Positions 49,802 through 59,997 of a DNA stretch of 64,000 nucleotides are shown here, piece by piece (positions within the stretch are counted from its first letter, which is position 1; each line of letters opens with the position of its first letter). The notes beneath the pieces are model-generated. The model saw nothing but the letters and a program-made list of their open reading frames with translations, was not told where the DNA came from and searched no databases. The DNA comes from Trichomonas vaginalis G3 (Eukaryota > Parabasalia > Trichomonadida > Trichomonadidae), in assembly GCF_026262505.1 (NCBI RefSeq), contig NC_067206.1, forward strand, positions 35,045,896 to 35,109,895, given 5' to 3'. Made by a program: the position numbers and the translations under genes.

Positions 49802-50660
49802 TCATTCTTCCTCTTTGAAGTTATCGAAATATTCTGTTATTTTTTCCTTCAGTAATGGTAAGTCTTCTTTGAAGGTAAGTATTGTGCAACCTTTGATGTC
49901 ATAGTGTGTTTGAGGAAGAGTATTTTTGACAATTTCTTTTATTTGCTCATTCGGTGTCATTGAAATCGGTAAGTTTTCACGATAGAACCAGTTTCTGTCA
50001 GATTTATATATTTTAGCAAGGTCGTAAAAGCTTTTGTTGTTTCTTCTGACTAAATGCAACATAACCATATCTTTATCTTCTTCTTTTCTCCAACTCTTCA
50101 GTATATATCATATACTTATAACTCTTTTCCTTTCCTTTTGGTACTGAACGTGGTATTCTTTTCTGTATGCTTTTGTCTTTGGATTCAATGACTTCATCTT
50201 TTGCTTGAAGTTTCTTTTCCATCTCTCCACGTTCTTGTCTGTGAAGTTCGTCAAGAAGTTTGTAAATATTCCAAAGCATACGTGGTGAAGCCCCACATTG
50301 CAACTGCATTTACTAAAAGTCTATGAACATAATATCCTCTCAAACCGTTTGGCAATTTTTCACGGTTTCATAGAGTTTTGGCGACTGGGATTTTTTACCT
50401 ACTCGCTGTTCTTCACTGTTTTCAGAAAAAGTACGTCTCGCTGTGCTTCACTTAATAGTTCTATGGTGCTTTGGTTCCTAAACCAGTCTTTAGGAAGCTT
50501 AGTATCTGGAGCAAAACAAGCCGTCAAAATACTTTGCATTTGGTACATGTCGTCTTTGACAGAACGAATGGCTCAATTGTTTGTTATACTGTATGTATTC
50601 GTATTCTTCATTTATGACTTCATGAACGATAGCAGTTTTGTGTTCCTCTAATGTTGACAT
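49802..50660 (-). pseudogene. KilA-N domain protein, copy 1 (frameshifts)
   Basis: Broken copy of the 286-aa gene at 58639-59499. The start is complementary to 50658-50660 and the stop at 49802, with shifts near 50075, 50290, 50380 and 50570. See that entry for domains. It diverges from the 124-aa gene across about 100 bases of A/T-rich leader. Confidence 0.7.
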
Positions 50661-50766
50661 ATCTGTCTTTACATACAGGATAAAAAATAAATAAAATAAA
50701 AACTAACTTTATTTTTTTTGAGATAAACACTATTTCTTCACAACATTAAATTTTATCCTGTATGAA

Positions 50767-51140
50767 ATGACTTTAAAAAGATTATTGACTGACTTCGAAA
50801 TACTATCTCATTGACGCACTGACAGACCCTCAAAACTGTGTTGAAAGTTCTTTAAGCTTTAAGATTGAAGGTACGACGCATTTTGTCTTCACTTACGTAT
50901 TGAAAGAATATGACCGTTATCATAACGAAGTGAATCAAACACTAATAAAATTTGTAGATAAAAAATTGGTTAACAATGAATATTTTAAACGTGAAGACCC
51001 AAACACTGCTGGAGATGATGAAGATACAGACAAGTTATTGAAAAAAATAACGCAAGATTAGATGCAATAGAAAGAAGTTTAATGAATGTCTTACAAACAC
51101 GTATGAATATCTTATGCAGTGGGAAGCCAGATGGAAATAA
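50767..51140 (+). pseudogene. 124-aa KilA-module protein, copy 1 (frameshifts)
   Basis: The second of two overlapping ATGs is used, as the first (50762) reads Met-Lys-stop. Shifts near 50800, 51030 and 51075 break the frame. The intact version is at 58157-58531. Function is unknown. Confidence 0.65.
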
Positions 51141-51181
51141 ATTTACGTCAAATATGCAATTTATAAAATCTTATGTCGACA

Positions 51182-51256
51182 GGCTACGTAGCACAGTGGT
51201 CTAAGGTGGTGTTATGGAGGGGTCAGGGTCTGTGGTTCGAACCGCGACAGCGCCGT
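51182..51256 (+). other. tRNA-like element with Pol III A and B boxes
   Basis: TAGCACAGTGG (51189-51199) fits the A box, and GGTTCGAACC (51234-51243) fits the B box, 35 bases apart. A T-rich run follows from 51256. The acceptor stem (GGCTACG against AGCGCC) and the T stem do not pair well, so it is not a standard tRNA. Copies occur at 55981-56055 and, inverted, at 58041-58115. It could be a decayed tRNA or a SINE-like Pol III promoter. Confidence 0.5.
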
Positions 51257-51320
51257 ATTTTCTTATTTTCTTTATTTGTCTTGTTTGTCGTGAATAAAAA
51301 GTGTCATAAAAGTGCTCTAT

Positions 51321-51383
51321 CTTCCACGGGAATAAATAAAAAATTTACTTTATTTCTTCTTTATTTCTTTGTTCCCGTGGAAG
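51321..51383. other. 12-bp perfect inverted repeat (hairpin)
   Basis: CTTCCACGGGAA (51321-51332) pairs perfectly with TTCCCGTGGAAG (51372-51383) around an AT-rich 39-base loop. Copies lie near 56130-56192 and 56340-56403, and inverted near 57914-57977. It follows the tRNA-like site in every copy. Confidence 0.8.
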
Positions 51384-51470
51384 AAGGGTTTTTGCCGTTT
51401 TTTCTCAGCCGAAATCAACGATTTTTTCATTTTTGGAATCCTTAGCAAATGAGGAATCTTTTCTCTCGTG

Positions 51471-51723
51471 GAAGCTTTGTCATAACTTCTTCGTAAATGC
51501 TTTGTCATAACTTCTTCGTAAATGCTTTGTCATGACTTCTTCGTAAATGAGTGTAAATGACCAAAAAATAATGTTTAGGTGAAGAGGTGAGATGTCACCC
51601 GTTTTCTCACCTGTTTTCTCACCTCTTGAATTTTCGTAAATGTTTTCAGTGTCACCACGTCACCATGTCACCAGGTTAATTAACTTCTCTTAAAAATGAT
51701 GACAACATGACATTTTGACAACA
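51471..51723. repeat. 25-bp repeats, GGTGA box and iteron repeat before primase copy 3
   Basis: Three copies of GCTTTGTCATAACTTCTTCG plus TAAAT (51471-51550), a GGTGA box (51577-51625), then the GTCACC iterons with TTAATTAA (51649-51723). The stretch 51141-51796 holds only these, the tRNA-like site and the hairpin. Confidence 0.8.
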
Positions 51724-51796
51724 TCACTGGAAATTTGATGCAGTCCAAAAATAAAGTTAGTTTTAAAATTATTTTTATTTTTTTATTCCTATATAA

Positions 51797-54107
51797 ATGA
51801 CAGCAACAAACAACAACAGCAACTATATCGTTTCTGATGAAAAAGTTATTGATTCATTAGCTAAGGAATTAGTTGTGGCAGAAACTAAAACCCTCAACGA
51901 AAGAATTGGTGAAAAAAGATTGATTTACATAACTACCTCAAACATGATGGAGGAAGAGGAAGGAAACTGGTATGGCTTTATTAGTAAATAAAATTTCAAA
52001 TTTAACGATTATAGATGTTGATATCAATAAATCGTACAATGATGAACTTAAAGAAACAGTTAGAAAAGATATTTTATCAAAACTTTCGGATAAAGATGTT
52101 ATCGTTAAAACCGCTTCAGGAGGTCTTCACATTTATTGCAACACTAATTTCTTCTATGCAGTTTCGAACAGAATGATTAAATGCTATTCCTGCAATGATT
52201 ATGATATTGATATAATGACTTCTATGGATGATTCAAAGCGTTCTTTAGTAGTTATGGCTGATTCAAGAGTTCGCAAGAATGCAACAGAACCAATCAATGC
52301 ATACTCATTCATTCGTGGAAGTTATGATTCAACATTAACTAGAACAGTGAATGATATATTAAATGATTTGAATATTAAGGTAAGAGTTGAACAGAAGAAT
52401 GAAGAAATAAAGACTATCATGAATGAAAACAAAGATGTAAACATTGACGATAAACTTGCCCAGAGCATAGTTGATGGCATCTGTGATTTTGAAGTACATA
52501 ATGACGGTGGAAACATGAATTTAGAAAAAGAAATAACATTATTCACACTGTTTCAAGCAATTAATTCGTTACCTAATCATTTCATTAATGAAGCATACGA
52601 TAACGTTTATAACTTCTGCAATTTAACTGAAAATGCAAAAAGTAATTTTGAAAAAGCACGTAGTAGATATGCACATTTAATGACTTCTCCATTTGTTTTA
52701 GTGAAGATTCTAAAACTATATCAAAAGGAATATTATGATGAATACGTTTTACCTTTATTACGTAAGCCAAAAATAACATTTGATATAAAACTTGATGACT
52801 CGTTTTTGATAACAGATATTAGACGCAAGGCTGAAAATCATCAGTATAAAAACAGTTCTGAAGTAATTGAGGATTTATCACGTGTAATCCGTTTTGTAGA
52901 TTGTGGAAACAAATACTTCATTCAAAAGGACTATAATATCCACGACAAAATGAATCAAATATCATTCGTTCTTCAATCAAACATGAAAGAGTCACTCAAA
53001 ATGATTAAATTATTTAAAGAAGAAGGTAAAACCATAACAGCATGGGACGTACTACTAAATCAATTGTCTTCATTAACCGTTAAGGGTGTTTGCTTTAAAT
53101 CTGATTCTCCAGATGTTTTCTCAACGTTTCAGGGTTATAAATACAACGTTCTCGAAAAACCAGATTACTCAAAAATTGAGATGTTTATGAATTTCATTAA
53201 AGAAGCCATTTGTGATAATAACGATGAAGTGTATAAATACCTTCTCGGCTGGATTGCATCAATGATTCAACATCCTGGAATCAAGAATGAAACAGCAATT
53301 ATTTTGAAAGGACTTCAGGGAACAGGTAAAAACAGATTTACAGACATTATTTCTGAACTTCTCGCCGGTTATTCATGTAAAAACATTACTGAAATAAGTG
53401 AGCTAACGGGTAATTTCAATTCAGTTGTTGAGAATAAAATGTTTCTTGTACTTAATGAACTCAAGAATGTAGGTGAAGATAGACTCGCAAACTTCAACGC
53501 TTTGAAATCAATTATTACGGATAATGAGATTAGAATTAATGAAAAGAATCAACCCAGAAGAACTGCTCAGAACGTTGCAAACTTCATTTTCGTAACTAAC
53601 AACGTTTACCCTGTCAAAATTGAAGTTGGAGACAGAAGATACGTAGTTTTAAGAGTTAATGGTAAATTTAAGGGTCAATTTGATTACTTCAAGAATTTAA
53701 TGGATTCATGCACAAAGGAATTTTATGATAATTTACTAACATATTTTATGCAATATGACCTTTCATCATTTAATGTACGAATCATACCGATGACTGAAGC
53801 CAAACAAGATTTAATTGAATTATCAACAAATCCTTTAGATGTATGGATAAATACACATTATGATGAATTGTGTGCAGGTATGACGTGTAAAAATGCTCTA
53901 TTCTGCAAACCATCAGACATGAAAGACAAAAACTTTCAAATGAGCATTAAAGATAAATGTGAAAGGAAACAGAGAAGAATAGATGGTAAACAAACATGGT
54001 GTTATGTTTTGAAAGAAGAAATGAAAGGATTATATAAACAGGTTGAACCAAACGATAATGAGGATTCATTTACTGACGATGAAATACCTGTAAATGAAGC
54101 TTTATAA
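51797..54107 (+). pseudogene. AEP primase-SF3 helicase, copy 3 (N-terminal frameshift)
   Basis: Same gene as copies 2 and 4. Two single-base losses near 51915 and 51966 break the first 60 codons, and the remaining 711 codons from 51972 are intact through the helicase motifs and the C-terminus. Unlike copies 2 and 4, the homopolymer sites near 53120-53155 are normal. Confidence 0.85.
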
Positions 54108-54144
54108 AGTATGATTTGAATTTATTTTTGCATTAATCCTGCTG

Positions 54145-54550
54145 TGTTGTCAAAATGTCATGTTGTCACACTTTTTAAAAGAAGTTTAATTAACCTGGTG
54201 ACATGGTGACGTGGTGACACTTGAAAACATTAACGAAATCATTATATGAAAAATTTACGAAATCATTAATGATAAAATATATTTCCGGGCTTGTTGTCAA
54301 AATGTCATGTTGTCATCATTTTTAAGAGAAGTTAATTAACCTGGTGACACATGGTGACGTGGTGACACCATCAGTTATTCAAAATAATTCTAAATGCCTT
54401 CCTCCTTTCGTACCTGTTGTCAAATGTCATGTTGTCATCATTTTTAAAAGAAGTTAATTAACCAGGTGACACATGGTGACGTAGTGACACCTTCAGTTCT
54501 TCAAAAATATATTTTTGGTGAAGAGTGAGATGTCACCCGTTTTCTCACCT
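54145..54550. repeat. three inverted iteron repeats plus GGTGA box, right of primase copy 3
   Basis: Copies at 54145-54220, 54292-54368 and 54415-54490, and a shortened box at 54517-54550 (one G missing). No gene in 54108-54602. Confidence 0.85.
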
Positions 54551-54602
54551 CATTCTCTCTTCGTAATGTTGTCGTGACTTCTTCGTTAATGTTGTCGTGA
54601 CT

Positions 54603-55460
54603 TCATTCTTCCTCTTTGAAGTTATCGAAATATTCTGTTTTTTTTCCTTCAGTAATGGTAAGTCTTCTTTGAAGGTAAGTATGTGCAACCTTTGATGTCA
54701 TAGTGTGTTTGAGGAAGAGTATTTTTGACAATTTCTTTTATTTGCTCATTCGGTGTCATTGAAATCGGTAAGTTTTCACGATAGAACCAGTTTCTGTCAG
54801 ATTTTATATATTTTAGCAAGGTCGTAAAAGCTTTTGTTGTTTCTTCTGACTAAATGCAACATAACCATTCTTTATCTTCTTCTTTCTCCAACTCTTCAGT
54901 ATATATCATTACTTATAACTCTTTTCCTTTCCTTTTGGTTACTGAACGTGGTATTCTTTTCTGTATGCTTTTGTCTTTGGATTCAATGACTTCATCTTTT
55001 GCTTGAAGTTCTTTTCCATCTCTCCACGTTCTTGTCTGTGAAGTTCGTCAAGAAGTTTGTAAATATTCCAAGCATAACGTGGTGAAGCCCACATTGCAAC
55101 TGCATTTACTAAAAGTCTATGAACATAATATCCTCTCAAAACCGTTTGGCAATTTTTCACGGTTTTCATAGAGTTTTGGCGACTGGATTTTTTACCTACT
55201 CGCTGTTCTTCACTGTTTTCAGAAAAAAGTACGTCTCGCTGTGCTTCACTTAATAGTTCTATGGTGCTTTGGTTCCTAAACCAGTCTTTAGGAAGCTTAG
55301 TATCTGGAGCAAAACAAGCCGTCAAAATACTTTGCATTTGGTACATGTCGTCTTTGACAGAACGAATGAGTCTCAATTGTTTGTTAATACTGTATGTATT
55401 CGTATTCTTCATTTATGACTTCATGAACGATAGCAGTTGTTGTGTTCTCAATGTTGACAT
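54603..55460 (-). pseudogene. KilA-N domain protein, copy 2 (many indels)
   Basis: Second degraded copy of the 286-aa gene, start complementary to 55458-55460. The N-terminal half (to about 54939) can be read with one shift, and the C-terminal half has several lost bases. The density of indels is higher than in copy 1. Confidence 0.65.
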
Positions 55461-55565
55461 ATCTGTCTTTACATACAGGATAAAAAAATAAATAAAATAA
55501 AACTAACTTTATTTTTTTTGAGATAAACACTATTTCTTCACAACATTAATTTTATCCTGTATGAA

Positions 55566-55939
55566 ATGACTTTAAAAAGATTATTGACTGACTTCGAATA
55601 CTATCTCATTGACGCACTGACAGACCCTCAAAACTGTGTTGAAAGTTCTTTAAGCTTTAAGATTGAAGGTACGACGCATTTTGTCTTCACTTACGTATTG
55701 AAAGAATATGACCGTTATCATAACGAAGTGAATCAAACACTAATAAAATTTGTAGATAAAAAATTGGTTAACAATGAATATTTTAAACGTGAAGACCCAA
55801 ACACTGCTGGAGATGATGAAGAATACAGACAAGTTATTGAAAAAATAACCCAAGATTAGATGCAATAGAAAAGAAGTTTAATGAATGTCTTACAAACACG
55901 TATGAATATCTTATGCAGTGGGAAGCCAGATGGAAATAA
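55566..55939 (+). pseudogene. 124-aa KilA-module protein, copy 2
   Basis: Intact for 97 codons. A lost A near 55845 gives an early stop at 55859, and the remaining codons read in the next frame to 55939. The start is the second ATG of ATGAAATGACT, as in the other copies. Confidence 0.65.
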
Positions 55940-55980
55940 ATTTACGTCAAATATGCAATTTATAAAATCTTATGTCGACA

Positions 55981-56055
55981 GGCTACGTAGCACAGTGGTC
56001 TAAGGGTGGTGTTATGGAGGGGTCAGGGTCTGTGGTTCGAACCGCGACAGCGCCG
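55981..56055 (+). other. tRNA-like element, copy 2
   Basis: Same A box and B box as 51182-51256, with one extra G between them (TAAGGGTGG). The B box with its downstream sequence is duplicated again at about 56238-56290 without an A box. Confidence 0.5.
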
Positions 56056-56457
56056 TATTTTCTTATTTTCTTTATTTGTCTTGTTTGTCGTGAATAAAAA
56101 GTGTCAAAAAGTGCTCTATCTTCCACGGGAATAAATAAAAAATTTACTTTATTTCTTCTTTATTTCTTTGTTCCCGTGGAAGAAGGGTTTTTGCCGTTTT
56201 TTCTCAGCCGAAATCAACGATTTTTTCATTTTTGGAAAGGGGTCAGGGTCTGTGGTTCGAACCGCGACAGCGCCGTATTTTCTTATTTTCTTTATTTGTC
56301 TTGTTTGTCGTGAATAAAAAGTGTCATAAAAGTGCTCTATCTTCCACGGGAATAAATAAAAAATTTACTTTATTTCTTCTTTATTTCTTTGTTCCCGTGG
56401 AAGAAGGGTTTTTGCCGTTTTTTCTCAGCCGAAATCAACGATTTTTTCATTTTTGGA
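56018..56457. repeat. 220-bp tandem duplication (B box to hairpin)
   Basis: AGGGGTCAGGGTCTG... begins at 56018 and again at 56238. Each unit contains the B box, T-rich run and 12-bp hairpin. It is present only in this copy of the module. Confidence 0.85.
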
Positions 56458-56595
56458 ATCCTTAGCAAATGAGGAATCTTTTCTCTCGTGGAAGCTTTGT
56501 CATAACTTCTTCGTAAATGCTTTGTCATAACTTCTTCGTAAATGCTTTGTCATGACTTCTTCGTAAATGAGTGTAAATGACCAAAAATAATGTTT

Positions 56596-56653
56596 AGGTG
56601 AAGAGGTGAGATGTCACCCGTTTTCTCACCTGTTTTCTCACCTCTTTTTTCAC
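56596..56653. repeat. GGTGA box, left border of 312-aa cassette
   Basis: A full box with an additional TCAC unit running into the stop region of the 312-aa gene (CACAAGCGTTTCACATG), the same junction as at 8341-8370 in the first element. The inverted partner is at 57672-57721. Confidence 0.8.
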
Positions 56654-57588
56654 AAGCGTTTCACATGAATTGTACGATGTATATTTGAAATTCTAAACAA
56701 TTTCGTAGCTTCTATTTCTTCTGTCAGTACATCGAATGTTTTAACAATGCCGAAAGTTTCTTTATACTTCTTCTTGACGTCAGATAGAAGGAAATCTTCT
56801 GCTGTTGGATAATTTTTATTAAGAAATTCTAACATGTTCATTTTATCTTCTGCTGGCTTTTCTGCTTCTTTCTTTAAGTCTGCATAGTCGTTTCGCATTC
56901 TTTCTATCTCTTTGACGGAGTAGTTATATTTCCTCATTGCTGCTTTACATTTAGAACATTGTGGGTTCATTTTTGCGTTATATTCTGAAACCTTACCTGC
57001 TAAAACAACCAAGGCGTCAATGGTTTTCTTTAACTCAAACATAGCGGGTCTTATTTGTTCATTCCATACCTTACCTCTTCTATCTTTATCTCTTATCTGC
57101 CATACACATTCTGCAACTAACGAAACAAAGTTGTCGTAGGTCTTAAATTCTTCAGATTTATATATGTCAGAAATATTCTTATATACCATGTCGCAATCTT
57201 TGTCCATAACCTTATGGTTGCAATGAAAACCAAGGAATTCATAATTTACTTTACGTATGAACTTCTTTATTTCTACTGAGTCAGTTGCTTTGACTTCAAT
57301 TTCGTCAAATTCGGGAATGGTTAGTTTTTGTTGTTGGATTTCAGGCAATTTGGGCAAATGGTCAATAATGTCCTGCATGTCATAAAGATACTGTTCATTT
57401 GTTTCATCTTTCGCACTACAGTCTAAATTACTTGTTAAAAGTTCTTGCTTTATCTTCTGGATTTCTGTTTCGAAAGTAAATGAAGAAGGAATGAAGCTTT
57501 TCATTTCTACCAACATTGACGTAGGATTCATAACTAACGAGTTTGGTGCTGTAGTTTGAATTGTTGTTGTGCCGATTGTTGAAATCAT
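56650..57588 (-). CDS. 312-aa module protein (intact), function unknown
   Basis: 312 residues. The N-terminus is Thr-rich, then helical and charged. Central motifs are FIRKVNYEFLGFHCNHKVMD and a NPQCSKC pair (about residue 215) that could bind metal with CNH. A coiled-coil stretch (residues 225-260) precedes a compact C-terminus ending TIHVKRL. Present once here at the centre of the inverted duplication and once, decayed, at 8352-9262, each time between inverted GGTGA boxes. This conserved cassette structure across elements suggests transfer as a unit. No family is recognised. Confidence 0.65.
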   Translation of the reverse strand: MISTIGTTTIQTTAPNSLVMNPTSMLVEMKSFIPSSFTFETEIQKIKQELLTSNLDCSAKDETNEQYLYDMQDIIDHLPKLPEIQQQKLTIPEFDEIEVKATDSVEIKKFIRKVNYEFLGFHCNHKVMDKDCDMVYKNISDIYKSEEFKTYDNFVSLVAECVWQIRDKDRRGKVWNEQIRPAMFELKKTIDALVVLAGKVSEYNAKMNPQCSKCKAAMRKYNYSVKEIERMRNDYADLKKEAEKPAEDKMNMLEFLNKNYPTAEDFLLSDVKKKYKETFGIVKTFDVLTEEIEATKLFRISNIHRTIHVKRL

Positions 57589-57671
57589 ATCTTTACATAC
57601 AAAATAAAAAAAATAAATAAAATAAAACTAACTTTATTTTTTCTATCTTAAGGAAATTCATGAAAATTCAC

Positions 57672-57830
57672 GAGGGTGAGAAAACAGGTGAGAAAACGGG
57701 TGACACCTCACCTCTTCACCTAAACATTATTTTTGGTCATTTACACTCATTTACGAAGAAGTCATGACAAAGCATTTACGAAGAAGTTATGACAAAGCAT
57801 TTACGAAGAAGTTATGACAAAGCTTCCACG
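57672..57830. repeat. inverted GGTGA box and 25-bp repeats
   Basis: The box at 57672-57721 is the inverse of 56596-56653. The 25-bp ACGAAGAAGT...ATGACAAAGC repeats follow to about 57830, mirroring 51471-51550. The stretch 57589-58156 has no gene; it also contains an inverted hairpin and tRNA-like copy. Confidence 0.8.
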
Positions 57831-58040
57831 AGAGAAAAGATTCCTCATTTGCTAAGGATTCCAAAAATGAAAAAATCGTTGATTTCGGCTGAGAAAAAAC
57901 GGCAAAAACCCTTCTTCCACGGGAACAAAGAAATAAAGAAGAAATAAAGTAAATTTTTTATTTATTCCCGTGGAAGATAGAGCACTTTTATGACACTTTT
58001 TATTCACGACAAACAAGACAAATAAAGAAAATAAGAAAAT

Positions 58041-58115
58041 ACGGCGCTGTCGCGGTTCGAACCACAGACCCTGACCCCTCCATAACACCACCTTAGACCA
58101 CTGTGCTACGTAGCC
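58041..58115 (-). other. tRNA-like element, copy 3 (inverted)
   Basis: A box complementary to about 58098-58108 and B box GGTTCGAACC at 58054-58063 (self-complementary). Same features and same poor acceptor pairing as the first copy. Confidence 0.5.
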
Positions 58116-58156
58116 TGTCGACATAAGATTTTATAAATTGCATATTTGACGTAAAT

Positions 58157-58531
58157 TTATTTCCATCTGGCTTCCCACTGCATAAGATATTCATACGTGT
58201 TTGTAAGACATTCATTAAACTTCTTTTCTATTGCATCTAATCTTGCGTTATTTTTTTCAATAACTTGTCTGTATTCTTCATCATCTCCAGCAGTGTTTGG
58301 GTCTTCACGTTTAAAATATTCATTGTTAACCAATTTTTTATCTACAAATTTTATTAGTGTTTGATTCACTTCGTTATGATAACGGTCATATTCTTTCAAT
58401 ACGTAAGTGAAGACAAAATGCGTCGTACCTTCAATCTTAAAGCTTAAAGAACTTTCAACACAGTTTTGAGGGTCTGTCAGTGCGTCAATGAGATAGTATT
58501 CGAAGTCAGTCAATAATCTTTTTAAAGTCAT
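58157..58531 (-). CDS. 124-aa KilA-module protein (intact)
   Basis: 124 residues, mixed alpha/beta. THFVFTYVLKEYDRYHNE lies in the middle, and a helical C-terminus ends YLMQWEARWK. The family includes 6613-7066 of the first element. It is always divergent from the KilA-N gene and followed by the tRNA-like site. Possibly a partner of the KilA-N protein; function unknown. Confidence 0.65.
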   Translation of the reverse strand: MTLKRLLTDFEYYLIDALTDPQNCVESSLSFKIEGTTHFVFTYVLKEYDRYHNEVNQTLIKFVDKKLVNNEYFKREDPNTAGDDEEYRQVIEKNNARLDAIEKKFNECLTNTYEYLMQWEARWK

Positions 58532-58638
58532 TTCATACAGGATAAAATTTAATGTTGTGAAGAAATAGTGTTTATCTCAAAAAAAATAAAGTTAGTTTTT
58601 ATTTTATTTATTTTTTTATCCTGTATGTAAAGACAGAT

Positions 58639-59499
58639 ATGTCAACATTAGAGAACACAACAACTGCTATCGTTCATGAAGTCATAAATGAAGAATACGA
58701 ATACATACAGTATAACAAACAATTGAGACTCATTCGTTCTGTCAAAGACGACATGTACCAAATGCAAAGTATTTTGACGGCTTGTTTTGCTCCAGATACT
58801 AAGCTTCCTAAAGACTGGTTTAGGAACCAAAGCACCATAGAACTATTAAGTGAAGCACAGCGAGACGTACTTTTTTCTGAAAACAGTGAAGAACAGCGAG
58901 TAGGTAAAAAATCCCAGTCGCCAAAACTCTATGAAAACCGTGAAAAATTGCCAAACGGTTTGAGAGGATATTATGTTCATAGACTTTTAGTAAATGCAGT
59001 TGCAATGTGGGCTTCACCACGTTATGCTTGGAATATTTACAAACTTCTTGACGAACTTCACAGACAAGAACGTGGAGAGATGGAAAAGAAACTTCAAGCA
59101 AAAGATGAAGTCATTGAATCCAAAGACAAAAGCATACAGAAAAGAATACCACGTTCAGTACCAAAAGGAAAGGAAAAGAGTTATAAGTATATGATATATA
59201 CTGAAGAGTTGGAGAAAGAAGAAGATAAAGATATGGTTATGTTGCATTTAGTCAGAAGAAACAACAAAAGCTTTTACGACCTTGCTAAAATATATAAATC
59301 TGACAGAAACTGGTTCTATCGTGAAAACTTACCGATTTCAATGACACCGAATGAGCAAATAAAAGAAATTGTCAAAAATACTCTTCCTCAAACACACTAT
59401 GACATCAAAGGTTGCACAATACTTACCTTCAAAGAAGACTTACCATTACTGAAGGAAAAAATAACAGAATATTTCGATAACTTCAAAGAGGAAGAATGA
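58639..59499 (+). CDS. KilA-N domain protein (intact)
   Basis: 286 residues. Residues about 55-140 (KDWFRNQSTIELLSEAQRD, then GLRGYYVHRLLVNAVAMWAS) follow the KilA-N DNA-binding pattern found in phages and large DNA viruses. A charged coiled coil (145-180) and a C-terminal alpha/beta domain (YKYMIYTEELEKEEDKDMVM onward, about 195-286) follow, a common partner arrangement. The likely role is sequence-specific DNA binding in regulation or replication. The other two copies are frameshifted, so this is the functional candidate. It is flanked by GGTGA boxes that could be its targets, which is speculation. Confidence 0.75.
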   Translation: MSTLENTTTAIVHEVINEEYEYIQYNKQLRLIRSVKDDMYQMQSILTACFAPDTKLPKDWFRNQSTIELLSEAQRDVLFSENSEEQRVGKKSQSPKLYENREKLPNGLRGYYVHRLLVNAVAMWASPRYAWNIYKLLDELHRQERGEMEKKLQAKDEVIESKDKSIQKRIPRSVPKGKEKSYKYMIYTEELEKEEDKDMVMLHLVRRNNKSFYDLAKIYKSDRNWFYRENLPISMTPNEQIKEIVKNTLPQTHYDIKGCTILTFKEDLPLLKEKITEYFDNFKEEE

Positions 59500-59551
59500 A
59501 GTCACGACAACATTAACGAAGAAGTCACGACAACATTAACGAAGAGAGAAT

Positions 59552-59960
59552 GAGGTGAGAAAACGGGTGACATCTCACCTCTTCACCAAAAATATATTTT
59601 TGAAGAACTGAAGGTGTCACTACGTCACCATGTGTCACCTGGTTAATTAACTTCTTTTAAAAATGATGACAACATGACATTTTGACAACAGGTACGAAAG
59701 GAGGAAGGCATTTATGAATTATTTTTGAATAACTGATGGTGTCACCACGTCACCATGTGTCACCAGGTTAATTAACTTCTCTTAAAAATGATGACAACAT
59801 GACATTTTGACAACAAGCCCGGAAATATATTTTATCATTAATGATTTCGTAAATGTTTTCATTAATGATTTCGTTAATGTTTTCAGTGTCACCACGTCAC
59901 CATGTCACCAGGTTAATTAACTTCTTTTAAAAAGTGTGACAACATGACATTTTGACAACA
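59552..59960. repeat. GGTGA box and three iteron repeats (inverted cluster)
   Basis: Box 59552-59587, iteron repeats 59613-59690, 59738-59815 and 59886-59960. Mirror image of 49345-49749. No gene in 59500-59997. Confidence 0.85.
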
Positions 59961-59997
59961 CAGCAGGATTAATGCAAAAATAAATTCAAATCATACT

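Larger units (their letters stand above)
45307..51625. repeat. left arm of about 6.3-kb inverted duplication
   Basis: Matches the reverse complement of 57672-64000 gene for gene: fibre end, integrase, GGTGA box, primase with its repeats, KilA-N gene, 124-aa gene, tRNA-like site, hairpin, 25-bp repeats, GGTGA box. Position 45307 corresponds to 64000, so the arm continues past the window. Differences are mainly single-base indels. Either a real head-to-head structure or an assembly product. Confidence 0.85.
46820..56650. repeat. direct tandem duplication of a 4.8-kb primase/KilA-N unit
   Basis: 46820-51620 recurs as 51621-56650 in the same order and orientation; the primase starts are 4,801 bases apart. 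The second copy has more single-base losses, and an extra 220-bp internal duplication at 56018-56457. Confidence 0.85.

Noticed and set aside
51173-51445. 90-codon ORF across the tRNA-like site (also at 56101-56465 and 57852-58124)
   Set aside because: It covers the Pol III boxes, T-rich run and hairpin, is disrupted by indels in one copy, and lacks the usual leader.
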